From assembly GCA_031284765.1 (NCBI GenBank), contig JAITXK010000049.1, forward strand, positions 1 to 17,490: a stretch of 17,490 nucleotides of DNA. The letters are read 5' to 3'. This DNA is from Candidatus Symbiothrix sp. (GTDB lineage Bacteria; Bacteroidota; Bacteroidia; Bacteroidales; Azobacteroidaceae). The translations under genes and the position numbers were made by a program. This document shows positions 7,612-14,427 of the stretch, piece after piece (the first letter of the stretch is position 1; each line of letters starts with the position of its first letter). Under the pieces are notes generated by a model that was not told the origin of the DNA, did not search any database, and was given only the letters and a program-made list of their open reading frames with translations.

Positions 7612-8324
7612 TTCTTCATTTCTTTCATTTGATTGACGATGTGAATGGTTTGACAGGCAGTTAAAGCAGCAGTTTCCGTCCGTAAACGGCTTTCGCCCAA
7701 TGAAATGGATTGAAAACCATTGGACAATGCCAAATCAACTTCTTCCCGACTGAAATCGCCCTCAGGGCCGATGAGTATCAAAACGTTTTGATTCGATTGA
7801 TAGGCTTTGCTCAACAAGGTTTTTTCACCCGGATAACAATGTGCAATCAATTTTTGTCCGTCAAACGATTGTTTCATTAATTGTTTGAAATCAGTCATTG
7901 CTTGCAATTCGGGTAAGACGGCCTTTTCGGATTGTTTCATGGCGGAAATCAGGATTTTTTGAATGCGGTCGGTTTTCAATTCTTTTCGTTCCGAAAAACG
8001 GGTTTTCAGAAAGGTGATTTTGTTGATACCGATTTCTACAGCTTTTTCGGCGAACCATTCGATGCGTTCCACATTTTTTGTAGGAGCGATGGCGATTTCA
8101 ATCCAATTCTTCCACGATGGACGGGCTTGAATGGTTGTGATGATGTTGATTTTGCAATGTTTGGGATGAGCGTCTTCAATCCGCGCTTGATAAAAACAGC
8201 CCTTTCCATCGGTAATCTCAATCACATCACCGGTTTGTTTACGCAACACTCGGATACAGTGTTGGGACTCTTGTTCCGGCAGTTCGGAACTTTGCAGAAT
8301 ATCGGGAGCATAAAAAAGAAGCAT
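7608..8324 (-). CDS. rsmE: 16S rRNA (uracil1498-N3)-methyltransferase RsmE
   Basis: RsmE is a SPOUT-family methyltransferase that methylates N3 of U1498 in helix 44 of 16S rRNA, using S-adenosylmethionine. The protein has 238 residues, the usual length. The N-terminal PUA-like part covers about 1-70. AMKQSEKAVLPEL at 128-140 matches the family's Gln-Ser motif. The SAM-binding knot has GPEGDFS at 186-192, where many proteobacterial members have GPEGGFS, and LGESRLRTETAA at 209-220. The gene lies 15 bp downstream of the plug protein gene and overlaps the GT51 gene by 4 bp, so it sits in the middle of a tight minus-strand operon. Confidence 0.93.
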   Translation of the reverse strand: MLLFYAPDILQSSELPEQESQHCIRVLRKQTGDVIEITDGKGCFYQARIEDAHPKHCKINIITTIQARPSWKNWIEIAIAPTKNVERIEWFAEKAVEIGINKITFLKTRFSERKELKTDRIQKILISAMKQSEKAVLPELQAMTDFKQLMKQSFDGQKLIAHCYPGEKTLLSKAYQSNQNVLILIGPEGDFSREEVDLALSNGFQSISLGESRLRTETAALTACQTIHIVNQMKEMKK

Positions 8325-8339
8325 AATGGATTGAATGAT

Positions 8340-9596
8340 TTAGGGTTTGAATTGGATGCTTTGAACACCAATGAGTTTGTCGTAGCGCACGCCAGCCGTT
8401 CGTGCATAAACCCATACGCGGTATTCATTTTCCGTTTGATAATAATTGCCTTCGATGCTGGCGGTGGAAGCCGGTCCGGCAGCCATTTTTTTGGTAACGA
8501 ACAGATAATTGTAATAACCTTCTTTCAATAAAACGGCTTTGACATAGCCTTTTTCCCGTTCGCTGTACTCCATTTTCGAGCGCGAATCCAATAGATTATT
8601 AAAAGCCTCGCTTAAAATATACACAATTTCGGCAAACGGTTGATTGCAAGGGATATAAAAATGCACAACCTGATAATCAGCTTCAATATCCGAATCACTG
8701 GCTTCGTTGTTGCGGACGAACATTCGGCCGTTGATGTCTTCATAGAAAAAGTAGGCGCGGTCGCTCCGGATGCGGTCGGGATTCAGAATGCTATGGTAAT
8801 AAGGTTCATAATATTCTACGGAAGCGATATTCATGCCGGCATAGCGGGTGGTTGTCATCTCGAAACGGCGGTATTCGTTGCCGGCATCGAAAATTAAAGC
8901 AGGATTGTGGTCGTAAATGGCTTTTTTATTTTGCAAAGTCAGCGGTTTGAGCAGTTGAGCGGTGTTGTCCCAACGGTTGTTTTGTTCGACAAAGACTTTC
9001 AATTCCTGCGAGGGCGATTTAATTTCATTATTGTAATTGACTTCAAAACTGACGGCCTGAAAAATGGAATTAGAACCTTTATCAGTAACCGGCGAAACCT
9101 GCATTTGGATGAAGGTTTGCGGTTCGACTACCGAAAAACAGGCATTTACAACCGGATCGGAATGGTCTTCTGGAATCATTTGCACCACGTAATTGCCAGA
9201 TACTTTCAGCCGGATATTATCGTTGGGTATCAGTAACTTATAGTTTACATAGTCCATTTTTGTATTGAACGAGTGGACATAATCGTCCACCGGTGTGTTT
9301 TGCAAGCCGTCCAGATATTCCGACTCGACTAATTGCGAGGGATTCCAATTGGCATCGCAATGAATAAGGGTATAAGTGTAATATTCGGGAGAAGCGCCCA
9401 TCAAATCGAAGTTTATTTCGACCTGTTCGTCTTTATTCAAATCAATAACCGGAACACTATTCCACTGATTGGCTTTAAATACGCGTAACGTTTTAATTCG
9501 GTCGGTAAACGATTTTGTCCGAAACGGTTGAGCAGAGAGTGTTTGCATGGTCAAAACCGCAAGTATGCTGATGCTATAAATCAATGTTTTTTTCAT
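8340..9596 (-). CDS. Type IX secretion system plug protein (DUF5103 family)
   Basis: This looks like the DUF5103 family. In Flavobacterium johnsoniae a member was found as the 'Plug' that closes the periplasmic side of the SprA translocon channel. The protein has 418 residues and a clear signal peptide: MKK, a hydrophobic core, and a likely cut after Ala22 (SA|Q). The mature part begins with RTKSFTDRIKTLRVF, followed by a beta-rich, immunoglobulin-like N-terminal region containing YTYTLIHCDANW (about 74-85), then FSVVEP and a longer beta-rich C-terminal half. These segments match my memory of the family; no search was run. It would act in the periplasm. It is the first gene of a minus-strand group with rsmE, the GT51 gene and lipB. 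The start is fixed by the signal peptide. Confidence 0.82.
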   Translation of the reverse strand: MKKTLIYSISILAVLTMQTLSAQPFRTKSFTDRIKTLRVFKANQWNSVPVIDLNKDEQVEINFDLMGASPEYYTYTLIHCDANWNPSQLVESEYLDGLQNTPVDDYVHSFNTKMDYVNYKLLIPNDNIRLKVSGNYVVQMIPEDHSDPVVNACFSVVEPQTFIQMQVSPVTDKGSNSIFQAVSFEVNYNNEIKSPSQELKVFVEQNNRWDNTAQLLKPLTLQNKKAIYDHNPALIFDAGNEYRRFEMTTTRYAGMNIASVEYYEPYYHSILNPDRIRSDRAYFFYEDINGRMFVRNNEASDSDIEADYQVVHFYIPCNQPFAEIVYILSEAFNNLLDSRSKMEYSEREKGYVKAVLLKEGYYNYLFVTKKMAAGPASTASIEGNYYQTENEYRVWVYARTAGVRYDKLIGVQSIQFKP

Positions 9597-9600
9597 GTTG

Positions 9601-9608
9601 CAAATATA
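9601..9608 (-). promoter_or_regulatory. Possible -7 box just upstream of the plug gene
   Basis: On the minus strand TATATTTG (TAnnTTTG) ends only 4 bp before the ATG at 9596. No TTTG is present at the expected upstream distance, so this is a half match. If real, the transcript would be almost leaderless. Confidence 0.35.
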
Positions 9609-9621
9609 ATATCTGATTATT

Positions 9622-9656
9622 TATCTAATTATTTTGATTTTTAGTCCGATTAGATA
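9622..9656. repeat. 8-bp inverted repeat upstream of the plug operon
   Basis: TATCTAAT at 9622-9629 and ATTAGATA at 9649-9656 are a perfect inverted pair around a 19-bp centre. They lie 13-48 bp upstream of the proposed -7 box of the plug gene. They could be an operator, or a weak terminator-like stem for the AlbA_2 gene upstream. The right arm runs into ATAGACT (9654-9660), which recurs at 9671-9677. Confidence 0.4.
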
Positions 9657-9689
9657 GACTTAGTATCCAAATAGACTGCCTGTTAGCTT

Positions 9690-9744
9690 CTTTATTTTAC
9701 TTTTATTTTACTTTTATTTTACTTTTATTTTACTTTTATCCTAA
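9690..9744. repeat. 11-bp tandem repeat (TTTTATTTTAC), about five copies
   Basis: Three exact copies (9701-9711, 9712-9722, 9723-9733) are flanked by a near-copy on the left (9690-9700) and a partial copy on the right (9734-9744). The right end covers the stop codon (9736-9738) of the AlbA_2 gene. In the minus-strand RNA the unit is GUAAAAUAAAA. Because 11 is not a multiple of 3, it places stop codons in all frames. Copy number may vary between strains. Confidence 0.8.
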
Positions 9745-11394
9745 CATCCATTCTGGATTTTTCTTACTACTCTTGTTGGTAATTTTTCCGTTTATCCTCA
9801 ACTCTTTAATCAAATTACTTATTCTATTTTCCCGTTGCTCATCATTCATCCAGTCGGGTAATTTTTTCCAAAGAAGTTCATCTATTTCTTTTCGGTTCAA
9901 ACTTCCGTGGTCGGAAATTGCTTTTAGTATAAAATCAAGGTAATATTGTTTATCAAGGGCTTTATTTTTAGAATATTGTGCTTTTTTGTTGGTAATTGCA
10001 GATATTTCTGCCGATATGTAGTAGCTGCCTTTTCTCCCTTCTATATATTTCTTCTTTTTCAGGAGATTGGCGGCATCATCTGTAATGGATTGAGACTTTT
10101 GAATTTTATCCAGCAGAATGACTTCGGTAAGCGATAATTCGTCTTTTTTTTCTATCAATAATTTTGAATAATTTTCGTCGATAGAATGTCCGTAAATTTC
10201 GAGTATTACTTCGTTGGCGGATGAATGAGAATAATCAGGAAGAGGAAAATATCTGTCTCGTTGACTTTTAACCATTTTATGAATGCCATACCCCAAAGCG
10301 TCAATCATTCCCAATTTCACCATCGCTTCTGCCAACCATTTATTTCTGTAATTTCGGGGCGTTTTTTCTCCGTTGGAATAATCGTCTGCTGTTCCTTCAA
10401 AAAAGCCTCCTCCATTAGCAAAAATCAGTTTGTTAATCTTTTCTGTAACAACAATTCTTTCATTTTGCCAATAATCCTGATGGGCAATGCAATTATTAAG
10501 CGCTTCGAGAATTACTTCCGAATCGTATTTCATTACTTCAATAGAAACTAACTGGTTATCAGGGAAGAATTTATAGGTAACATTTCTTATTTTTGACAAG
10601 AGATGATTTACTTCCACAAACAATGGAAGACTAAAATGTTCGTAGGCTTTTTCTTCCGTGTCCAATTTCCATGTAATTTGTGCAACGCGTGGCGACAGCA
10701 AATGCGAAGATTCAGGCTTTCCAAGCAAAATTAATGCGGTATTGGTAATTTTTCCGGCAACGGTAATTCTCATTTTATCAAGAATTTGCTCATTTGTCCA
10801 ATTATCAATCTCTCTGTAAAAAGGCGAATTGAGGCTTTTCTCTTTGAACTTTCGGCGTGCTATTTCAACAGCATTGCCATCCAAGTCTTCCATCGTGGCA
10901 TTTTCAACTATTTGTGCCGACCAGTCAATTTGAGAGTTGAGAATTTGTCGCAGATAATTCGGATATTTTTTTAATTCGGTTAAATTGGATGCGATTCGTA
11001 TATGAGCTTCATTTTCAAAATATACCGGCAAATTTCCGGCAGCAGGTATTTTGAAAATTACAACTTTCTTGTCATTGTAATCACAGATAAAATGTTGATA
11101 ACTGATGGATGGAGATAGATTTCTTCGGATATAGAAATCTAATTCAGACCCTTTTTCTTTCTTTTTCTCATAATCAAAAGTAGTGCCAACCACAGATAAA
11201 GTTTCATTATCAATTCCGAAAATCAGATAGGCATACGGTTCAAACGCAATATTTGCCGCATTAGCCAATCCCGATATATATTTTCCGAAACGCTGATTGT
11301 CGGTAGCATCTCCCCGTTTAAACTCCAACCAGTTTAATTCTTTGCCATAGGTCAATAAGTCTTCTATCAGATAGATTAGTTGTTGATTGTTCAT
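9736..11394 (-). CDS. AlbA_2 / Schlafen-type putative ATP-binding protein with winged-helix C-terminus
   Basis: The 552-residue protein has the layout often annotated as 'ATP-binding' or 'putative DNA binding' protein. The N-terminal AlbA_2 (Schlafen AAA_4) domain covers about 10-145, with LEFKRGDA at 23-30, GKYISGLANAAN at 37-48 and YLIFGID at 56-62. The RecG-like HATPase_c_4 region (about 285-400) has EALNNCIAHQDY at 297-308, NGGGFFEG at 327-334 and GYGIHKM at 368-374. The C-terminal part (about 420-552) is charged and probably holds one or two winged-helix units. Substrate and function are unknown; members occur as regulators and in defence neighbourhoods. It starts 18 bp after holA and could be co-transcribed with it. 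It looks somewhat AT-richer than its neighbours, and a tandem repeat sits at its end, so it may be a later insertion. No active-site residues are firmly known for this subfamily. Confidence 0.8.
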   Translation of the reverse strand: MNNQQLIYLIEDLLTYGKELNWLEFKRGDATDNQRFGKYISGLANAANIAFEPYAYLIFGIDNETLSVVGTTFDYEKKKEKGSELDFYIRRNLSPSISYQHFICDYNDKKVVIFKIPAAGNLPVYFENEAHIRIASNLTELKKYPNYLRQILNSQIDWSAQIVENATMEDLDGNAVEIARRKFKEKSLNSPFYREIDNWTNEQILDKMRITVAGKITNTALILLGKPESSHLLSPRVAQITWKLDTEEKAYEHFSLPLFVEVNHLLSKIRNVTYKFFPDNQLVSIEVMKYDSEVILEALNNCIAHQDYWQNERIVVTEKINKLIFANGGGFFEGTADDYSNGEKTPRNYRNKWLAEAMVKLGMIDALGYGIHKMVKSQRDRYFPLPDYSHSSANEVILEIYGHSIDENYSKLLIEKKDELSLTEVILLDKIQKSQSITDDAANLLKKKKYIEGRKGSYYISAEISAITNKKAQYSKNKALDKQYYLDFILKAISDHGSLNRKEIDELLWKKLPDWMNDEQRENRISNLIKELRINGKITNKSSKKNPEWMLG

Positions 11395-11412
11395 AATTCC
11401 CCAAGCCTTTCT

Positions 11413-12432
11413 TTAATGTATTAACTTAAAAATCAACTCAATCAACAACTTTCCCACCGGAGTATTCGGATTTTCAAACCCATTTCCTTTGGCTTCATAT
11501 TCGCGAATCACGGTGATGTTATTCATGGTTTTGGTGGGACTGTAACGTTTCATCGCTTCCAAATAATCGTTTATGCGCGGGTCCCATGCACTTCTGAAGC
11601 CCAGAATCCGGATTAAATTGTCTTTCGATTTGTCTCTTTCAAATTGGCAAACCATCAGATTGCTGAAGAAGCCGAATAAAGCATTCACTGTGAGTATATA
11701 AGGATTATTTTTAGGATTTTGCTCAAAATATTTGGCAATGCGATTGGCTTTGACTACATCGCCGGTCGCCACCGCCTTCTGCAACTCGAAATTATTGAAA
11801 TCTTTGCTGATGCCGATGTTTTTCTCGATGATTTCGGGCGTAACACGCTTTTGGTCAGCGGGCAGGGCAATGGTCAATTTATCTAATTCGTTGGTTACTT
11901 TGCTCAAATCGTTGCCTAAATAGTCGGTTAAAATTTGTGCGGAATGTATTTCGATTCCAATTTGTTTGTTTTTTAAGTAATTGACGATAAAATCGGGCAC
12001 TTTGTTTTCGTATATCTTTTTCGATTCGAAAACGATGCCTGTGTTGGCTATTTCTCCCGTTAATTTTTTTCGTCCATCCAATTTGCCGTATTTGTAATTG
12101 ATTACCAGAACCGTTGATTGTAGTGGCTTTGTCACATAATGTACCAATTCATCGATGTTTTTCAGATTTTGCGCTTCTTTCACAACGACTAATTGTCTTT
12201 CCGCCATCATCGGGTATCTGCGGCAGGCGTTGATGACGGTGGCAACATTGGTTTCCAATCCGTAAACAATGGTTTGATTGAAATCGCGTTCCGATTCCTC
12301 CACCACCGACTCAATCAGCAGGTTGGTCAATTGGTCGATATAATAACTTTCTTCCCCTTGAAAAAGGTAAACCGGCATGAATTTTTTCAGACGGATATTT
12401 CCCTGTATCTCTTCAAAACTTAATTCTTTCAT
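11413..12432 (-). CDS. holA: DNA polymerase III, delta subunit
   Basis: HolA is the clamp-loader subunit that opens the beta sliding clamp for chromosome replication. The protein has 339 residues, the usual length. The N-terminal domain carries PVYLFQGEESYYID (20-33), where the family's Gly-Glu-Glu-x-x-x-x-Asp pattern is clear. It is followed by the degenerate AAA+ fold typical of delta (no Walker A) and helical domains to the C-terminus. FELQKAVATGDV and the NPYILTVNALFGFFSNLM segment fit the domain III collar region. It lies 6 bp downstream of amn and 18 bp upstream of the AlbA_2 gene, so all three probably share one transcript. Confidence 0.9.
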   Translation of the reverse strand: MKELSFEEIQGNIRLKKFMPVYLFQGEESYYIDQLTNLLIESVVEESERDFNQTIVYGLETNVATVINACRRYPMMAERQLVVVKEAQNLKNIDELVHYVTKPLQSTVLVINYKYGKLDGRKKLTGEIANTGIVFESKKIYENKVPDFIVNYLKNKQIGIEIHSAQILTDYLGNDLSKVTNELDKLTIALPADQKRVTPEIIEKNIGISKDFNNFELQKAVATGDVVKANRIAKYFEQNPKNNPYILTVNALFGFFSNLMVCQFERDKSKDNLIRILGFRSAWDPRINDYLEAMKRYSPTKTMNNITVIREYEAKGNGFENPNTPVGKLLIELIFKLIH

Positions 12433-12438
12433 CTTTTT

Positions 12439-13215
12439 TTACCATTCAAAACGTAGATGTTTTACTGTTTCCTTATTTTCGATAATTGTTTTCAAGGCTT
12501 CGATACCGATATGGACTTGTTCTTCCGCGAAATTGCTTGTTACCAGCGCATCGCTTTTTTGGGTTTTGATGCCTTCGGAAATCATTGGCTGGTCGCTGAC
12601 CAATAACAATGCACCGGTCGGAATGTGATTGGAAAATCCGACTGTGAAAAGGGTAGCCGTTTCCATATCAATACCCATTGCCCGAATTGTACGTAGGTAT
12701 TCCTTGAATTTTTCGTCGTATTCCCACACCCGGCGATTGGAAGTATAAATCGTTCCCGTCCAATAATCTTTACCTCTGTCGCGGATGATGGCCGACACGG
12801 AACGCAACAAATTGAATGCAGGCAAAGAAGGAACTTCTGCCGGAAAATAGTCGGCCGATGTGCCTTCGCCCCGAATAGCGGCAATCGGTAAAATGTAATC
12901 TCCCAAGGAATTATATGCTTTCAAGCCGCCGCATTTGCCCAAAAATAATACGGCTTTGGGTTGTATCGCGCTCAACAAATCCATAATGGTGGCGGCGTTG
13001 GCCGAACCCATACCAAAATTAATAATCGTAATGCCATCAGCTACGGCATTGGGCATATTGGAATCTTGTCCCACAATGGGAACACGATAATGTTTGGCAA
13101 ACAGTTCGACATATTTGCCGAAATTCGTTAATAGAACATATTGGGTAAACTCGTGTAACGGCCTTTTTGTGTAACGAGGAAGCCAATCTTCTACAATTTC
13201 TTGTTTTGTCTTCAT
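12439..13215 (-). CDS. amn: AMP nucleosidase, short Bacteroidota form
   Basis: The enzyme hydrolyses AMP to adenine and ribose 5-phosphate and belongs to the nucleoside phosphorylase fold. I place the start at 13215, giving 258 residues beginning MKTKQEIVEDWLPRYTKRPL, which matches the family's N-terminus. The in-frame ATG at 13245 would add ten residues but falls inside the likely promoter. The core motifs are NFGMGSANAATIMDLL (66-81), FLGKCGGLK (91-99), GEGTSADYFPAEVPSLP (116-132) and GIDMETATLF (181-190), the last giving the Met-Glu contact with ribose. It lacks the long N-terminal domain of the E. coli enzyme (about 480 residues), as is normal for this phylum. It is the first gene of amn-holA-AlbA_2. 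A role in purine salvage or AMP control is family knowledge. Confidence 0.92.
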   Translation of the reverse strand: MKTKQEIVEDWLPRYTKRPLHEFTQYVLLTNFGKYVELFAKHYRVPIVGQDSNMPNAVADGITIINFGMGSANAATIMDLLSAIQPKAVLFLGKCGGLKAYNSLGDYILPIAAIRGEGTSADYFPAEVPSLPAFNLLRSVSAIIRDRGKDYWTGTIYTSNRRVWEYDEKFKEYLRTIRAMGIDMETATLFTVGFSNHIPTGALLLVSDQPMISEGIKTQKSDALVTSNFAEEQVHIGIEALKTIIENKETVKHLRFEW

Positions 13216-13244
13216 AATTCCGTACTTTGCACTTGCGAAAAGCA

Positions 13245-13252
13245 CAAAAGTA
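13245..13252 (-). promoter_or_regulatory. Probable -7 box for amn-holA
   Basis: On the minus strand TACTTTTG (TAnnTTTG) lies 29 bp upstream of the amn ATG at 13215. A clean TTTG at the expected distance further upstream is missing; the nearest is a TTGC at 13277-13280. Its place overlapping the alternative start at 13245 favours the shorter amn protein. Confidence 0.45.
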
Positions 13253-13391
13253 CAATAAAAAGTCAGAAGTTAAAAAGCAATCAGCAGATAAATAAAGTAA
13301 GTTACGAAATTTGCAGTCAGTTACGCATTAATCCGGATTGTTCTGCTTTGAAAAAGATAGTCGCCATTTAGAAACGAGCGAACTGAATTAT

Positions 13392-14255
13392 TTAATCTTC
13401 ATCTCTGAATTTTTTAGGAGTCATTCCGGTATGTTTTTTAAAGTATTGTCCAAAAAACGAAGGATTGGCAAAGTTTAATTCGTCTGACACCTGAAGAACA
13501 CTCATTTTGTTGCCCCTTAATAGATGCTTTGCCTGCCTTACAACCATATTATTAATCCAAGATAAAGCTCCAACTCCGGTCTTTTCTTTGATAACCGAAG
13601 ATAAATAACGAGGTGTTATACATAGTTCGTTTGCATAGTATGCTACTTCCCGATGCAGATGGTAGTTTTTAGCAACTAAAAACATGAATTTACGGACAAG
13701 TAAATCTTTTCGAAGAACATTTTCCTGAACGATTGGATTACGTTTTGTATAAATCGAGGCTATTTCAAAATAAATCACTCTAAATATGCTTTTGGTAATT
13801 TCTTTTCTGAACGGATGATCGGTTAATGAATATTTCTGCATCATCATATTGCAAAGTTCCAATAACATTTTTTGCTCTTCTTCATCCAAAGATATGCACG
13901 GATTATCTTTAATATACAAATAATATTCTGTAGGTGAAGGTATTTGAATATCCTGAATAAACTCTAAATTAACGGCTATAATAAACCGTTCGAAGTCATC
14001 ACTCTTTCTGACCGTTTGGAGAATGGAAAATGGAAATGCGATACAGATATCTCCTTTCCTAAGTTTATAACTTTTCATGTCAAGGATAAACTCTGTTTCT
14101 CCATTCAAGCAAATAAACATAACTCCACCCATTAATTGTCTTGCATTAAGATGAATGTCAAAAGCATCATCCATACCCTGATTCAGATCAAGGAGTAAAG
14201 GCTTTGTCTCATCATCGACAGGCGAGTTCGGGTATATTGTTTTTGTAGATTTCAT
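13392..14255 (-). CDS. AraC-family transcriptional regulator beside an efflux operon
   Basis: The 287-residue protein has an N-terminal cupin-like sensing part (about 30-110; GGVMFICLNGETEFILDMKS, LRKGDICIAFPF). A helical linker follows, then a C-terminal double helix-turn-helix at about 189-287. The first helix-turn-helix includes VAYYANELCITPRYLSSVIKEKTG. The second includes VLQVSDELNFANPSFFGQYFKKHTGMTPKKFR, the standard AraC/XylS signature. It is transcribed divergently from the RND efflux operon across a 172-bp region with a pair of direct repeats, so it most likely controls that operon and perhaps itself. The ligand is unknown. I see no terminator in the short gap to amn, so read-through into amn-holA is possible. 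Confidence 0.9.
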   Translation of the reverse strand: MKSTKTIYPNSPVDDETKPLLLDLNQGMDDAFDIHLNARQLMGGVMFICLNGETEFILDMKSYKLRKGDICIAFPFSILQTVRKSDDFERFIIAVNLEFIQDIQIPSPTEYYLYIKDNPCISLDEEEQKMLLELCNMMMQKYSLTDHPFRKEITKSIFRVIYFEIASIYTKRNPIVQENVLRKDLLVRKFMFLVAKNYHLHREVAYYANELCITPRYLSSVIKEKTGVGALSWINNMVVRQAKHLLRGNKMSVLQVSDELNFANPSFFGQYFKKHTGMTPKKFRDED

Positions 14256-14279
14256 ATTTCTGTGGATTTATTTATAATC

Positions 14280-14287
14280 CAAAAATA
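14280..14287 (-). promoter_or_regulatory. Possible -7 box of the AraC-family gene
   Basis: On the minus strand TATTTTTG (TAnnTTTG) lies 24 bp upstream of the AraC ATG at 14255. No good TTTG is found at the expected distance; only CTTG occurs nearby. This may mean a regulated promoter or a chance match in AT-rich DNA. Confidence 0.35.
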
Positions 14288-14298
14288 AATATAAAAAT

Positions 14299-14323
14299 CA
14301 TATCAAGTAACATATCCAAGTAA
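14299..14323. repeat. Adjacent direct repeats, candidate operator of the AraC regulator
   Basis: CATATCAAGTAA (14299-14310) is followed at once by CATATCCAAGTAA (14311-14323), identical except for one inserted C. AraC-family proteins often bind direct repeats through their two helix-turn-helix units. The site lies between the divergent promoters, 11 bp from the proposed AraC -7 box. Confidence 0.5.
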
Positions 14324-14386
14324 AAAAAAGTACAAATAGAACATTTTTGAGTAAATACAAGAGCTATGTATTGCTTTTTTCAGCCG

Positions 14387-14394
14387 TAACTTTG
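14387..14394 (+). promoter_or_regulatory. Probable -7 box of the efflux operon
   Basis: TAACTTTG matches TAnnTTTG and lies 33 bp before the chosen ATG at 14428. No TTTG is found at 19-23 bp upstream, which would suit a promoter that needs an activator such as the neighbouring AraC-family protein. Confidence 0.5.
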
Positions 14395-14427
14395 TATCAT
14401 AATAAAATAGAACATAAAAAAAAGAAG

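Noticed and set aside
7932..8531. 199-codon plus-strand open frame antisense to rsmE and the plug gene
   Set aside because: It crosses two well-recognised genes on the other strand and their junction, and its translation shows no family features.
9690..9744. Tandem repeat considered as a CRISPR array
   Set aside because: The units are 11 bp and contiguous, with no spacers, and there are no cas genes.
13216..13245. Ten-residue N-terminal extension of AMP nucleosidase
   Set aside because: It starts within the -7 promoter box, and the shorter start (MKTKQEIV) fits the family.
13300..13325. AGTTACG repeated at a 19-bp interval
   Set aside because: Only 7 bp, seen twice, and not placed near a convincing promoter; weaker than the repeats at 14299-14323.
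13330..13339. Palindrome AATCCGGATT between amn and the AraC gene
   Set aside because: Short, without a loop or flanking symmetry, about 115 bp from the amn start; likely by chance.
14347..14427. TTG-initiated N-terminal extension of the efflux adaptor
   Set aside because: It begins upstream of the proposed promoter box and would place 27 residues ahead of a clear lipoprotein signal peptide.
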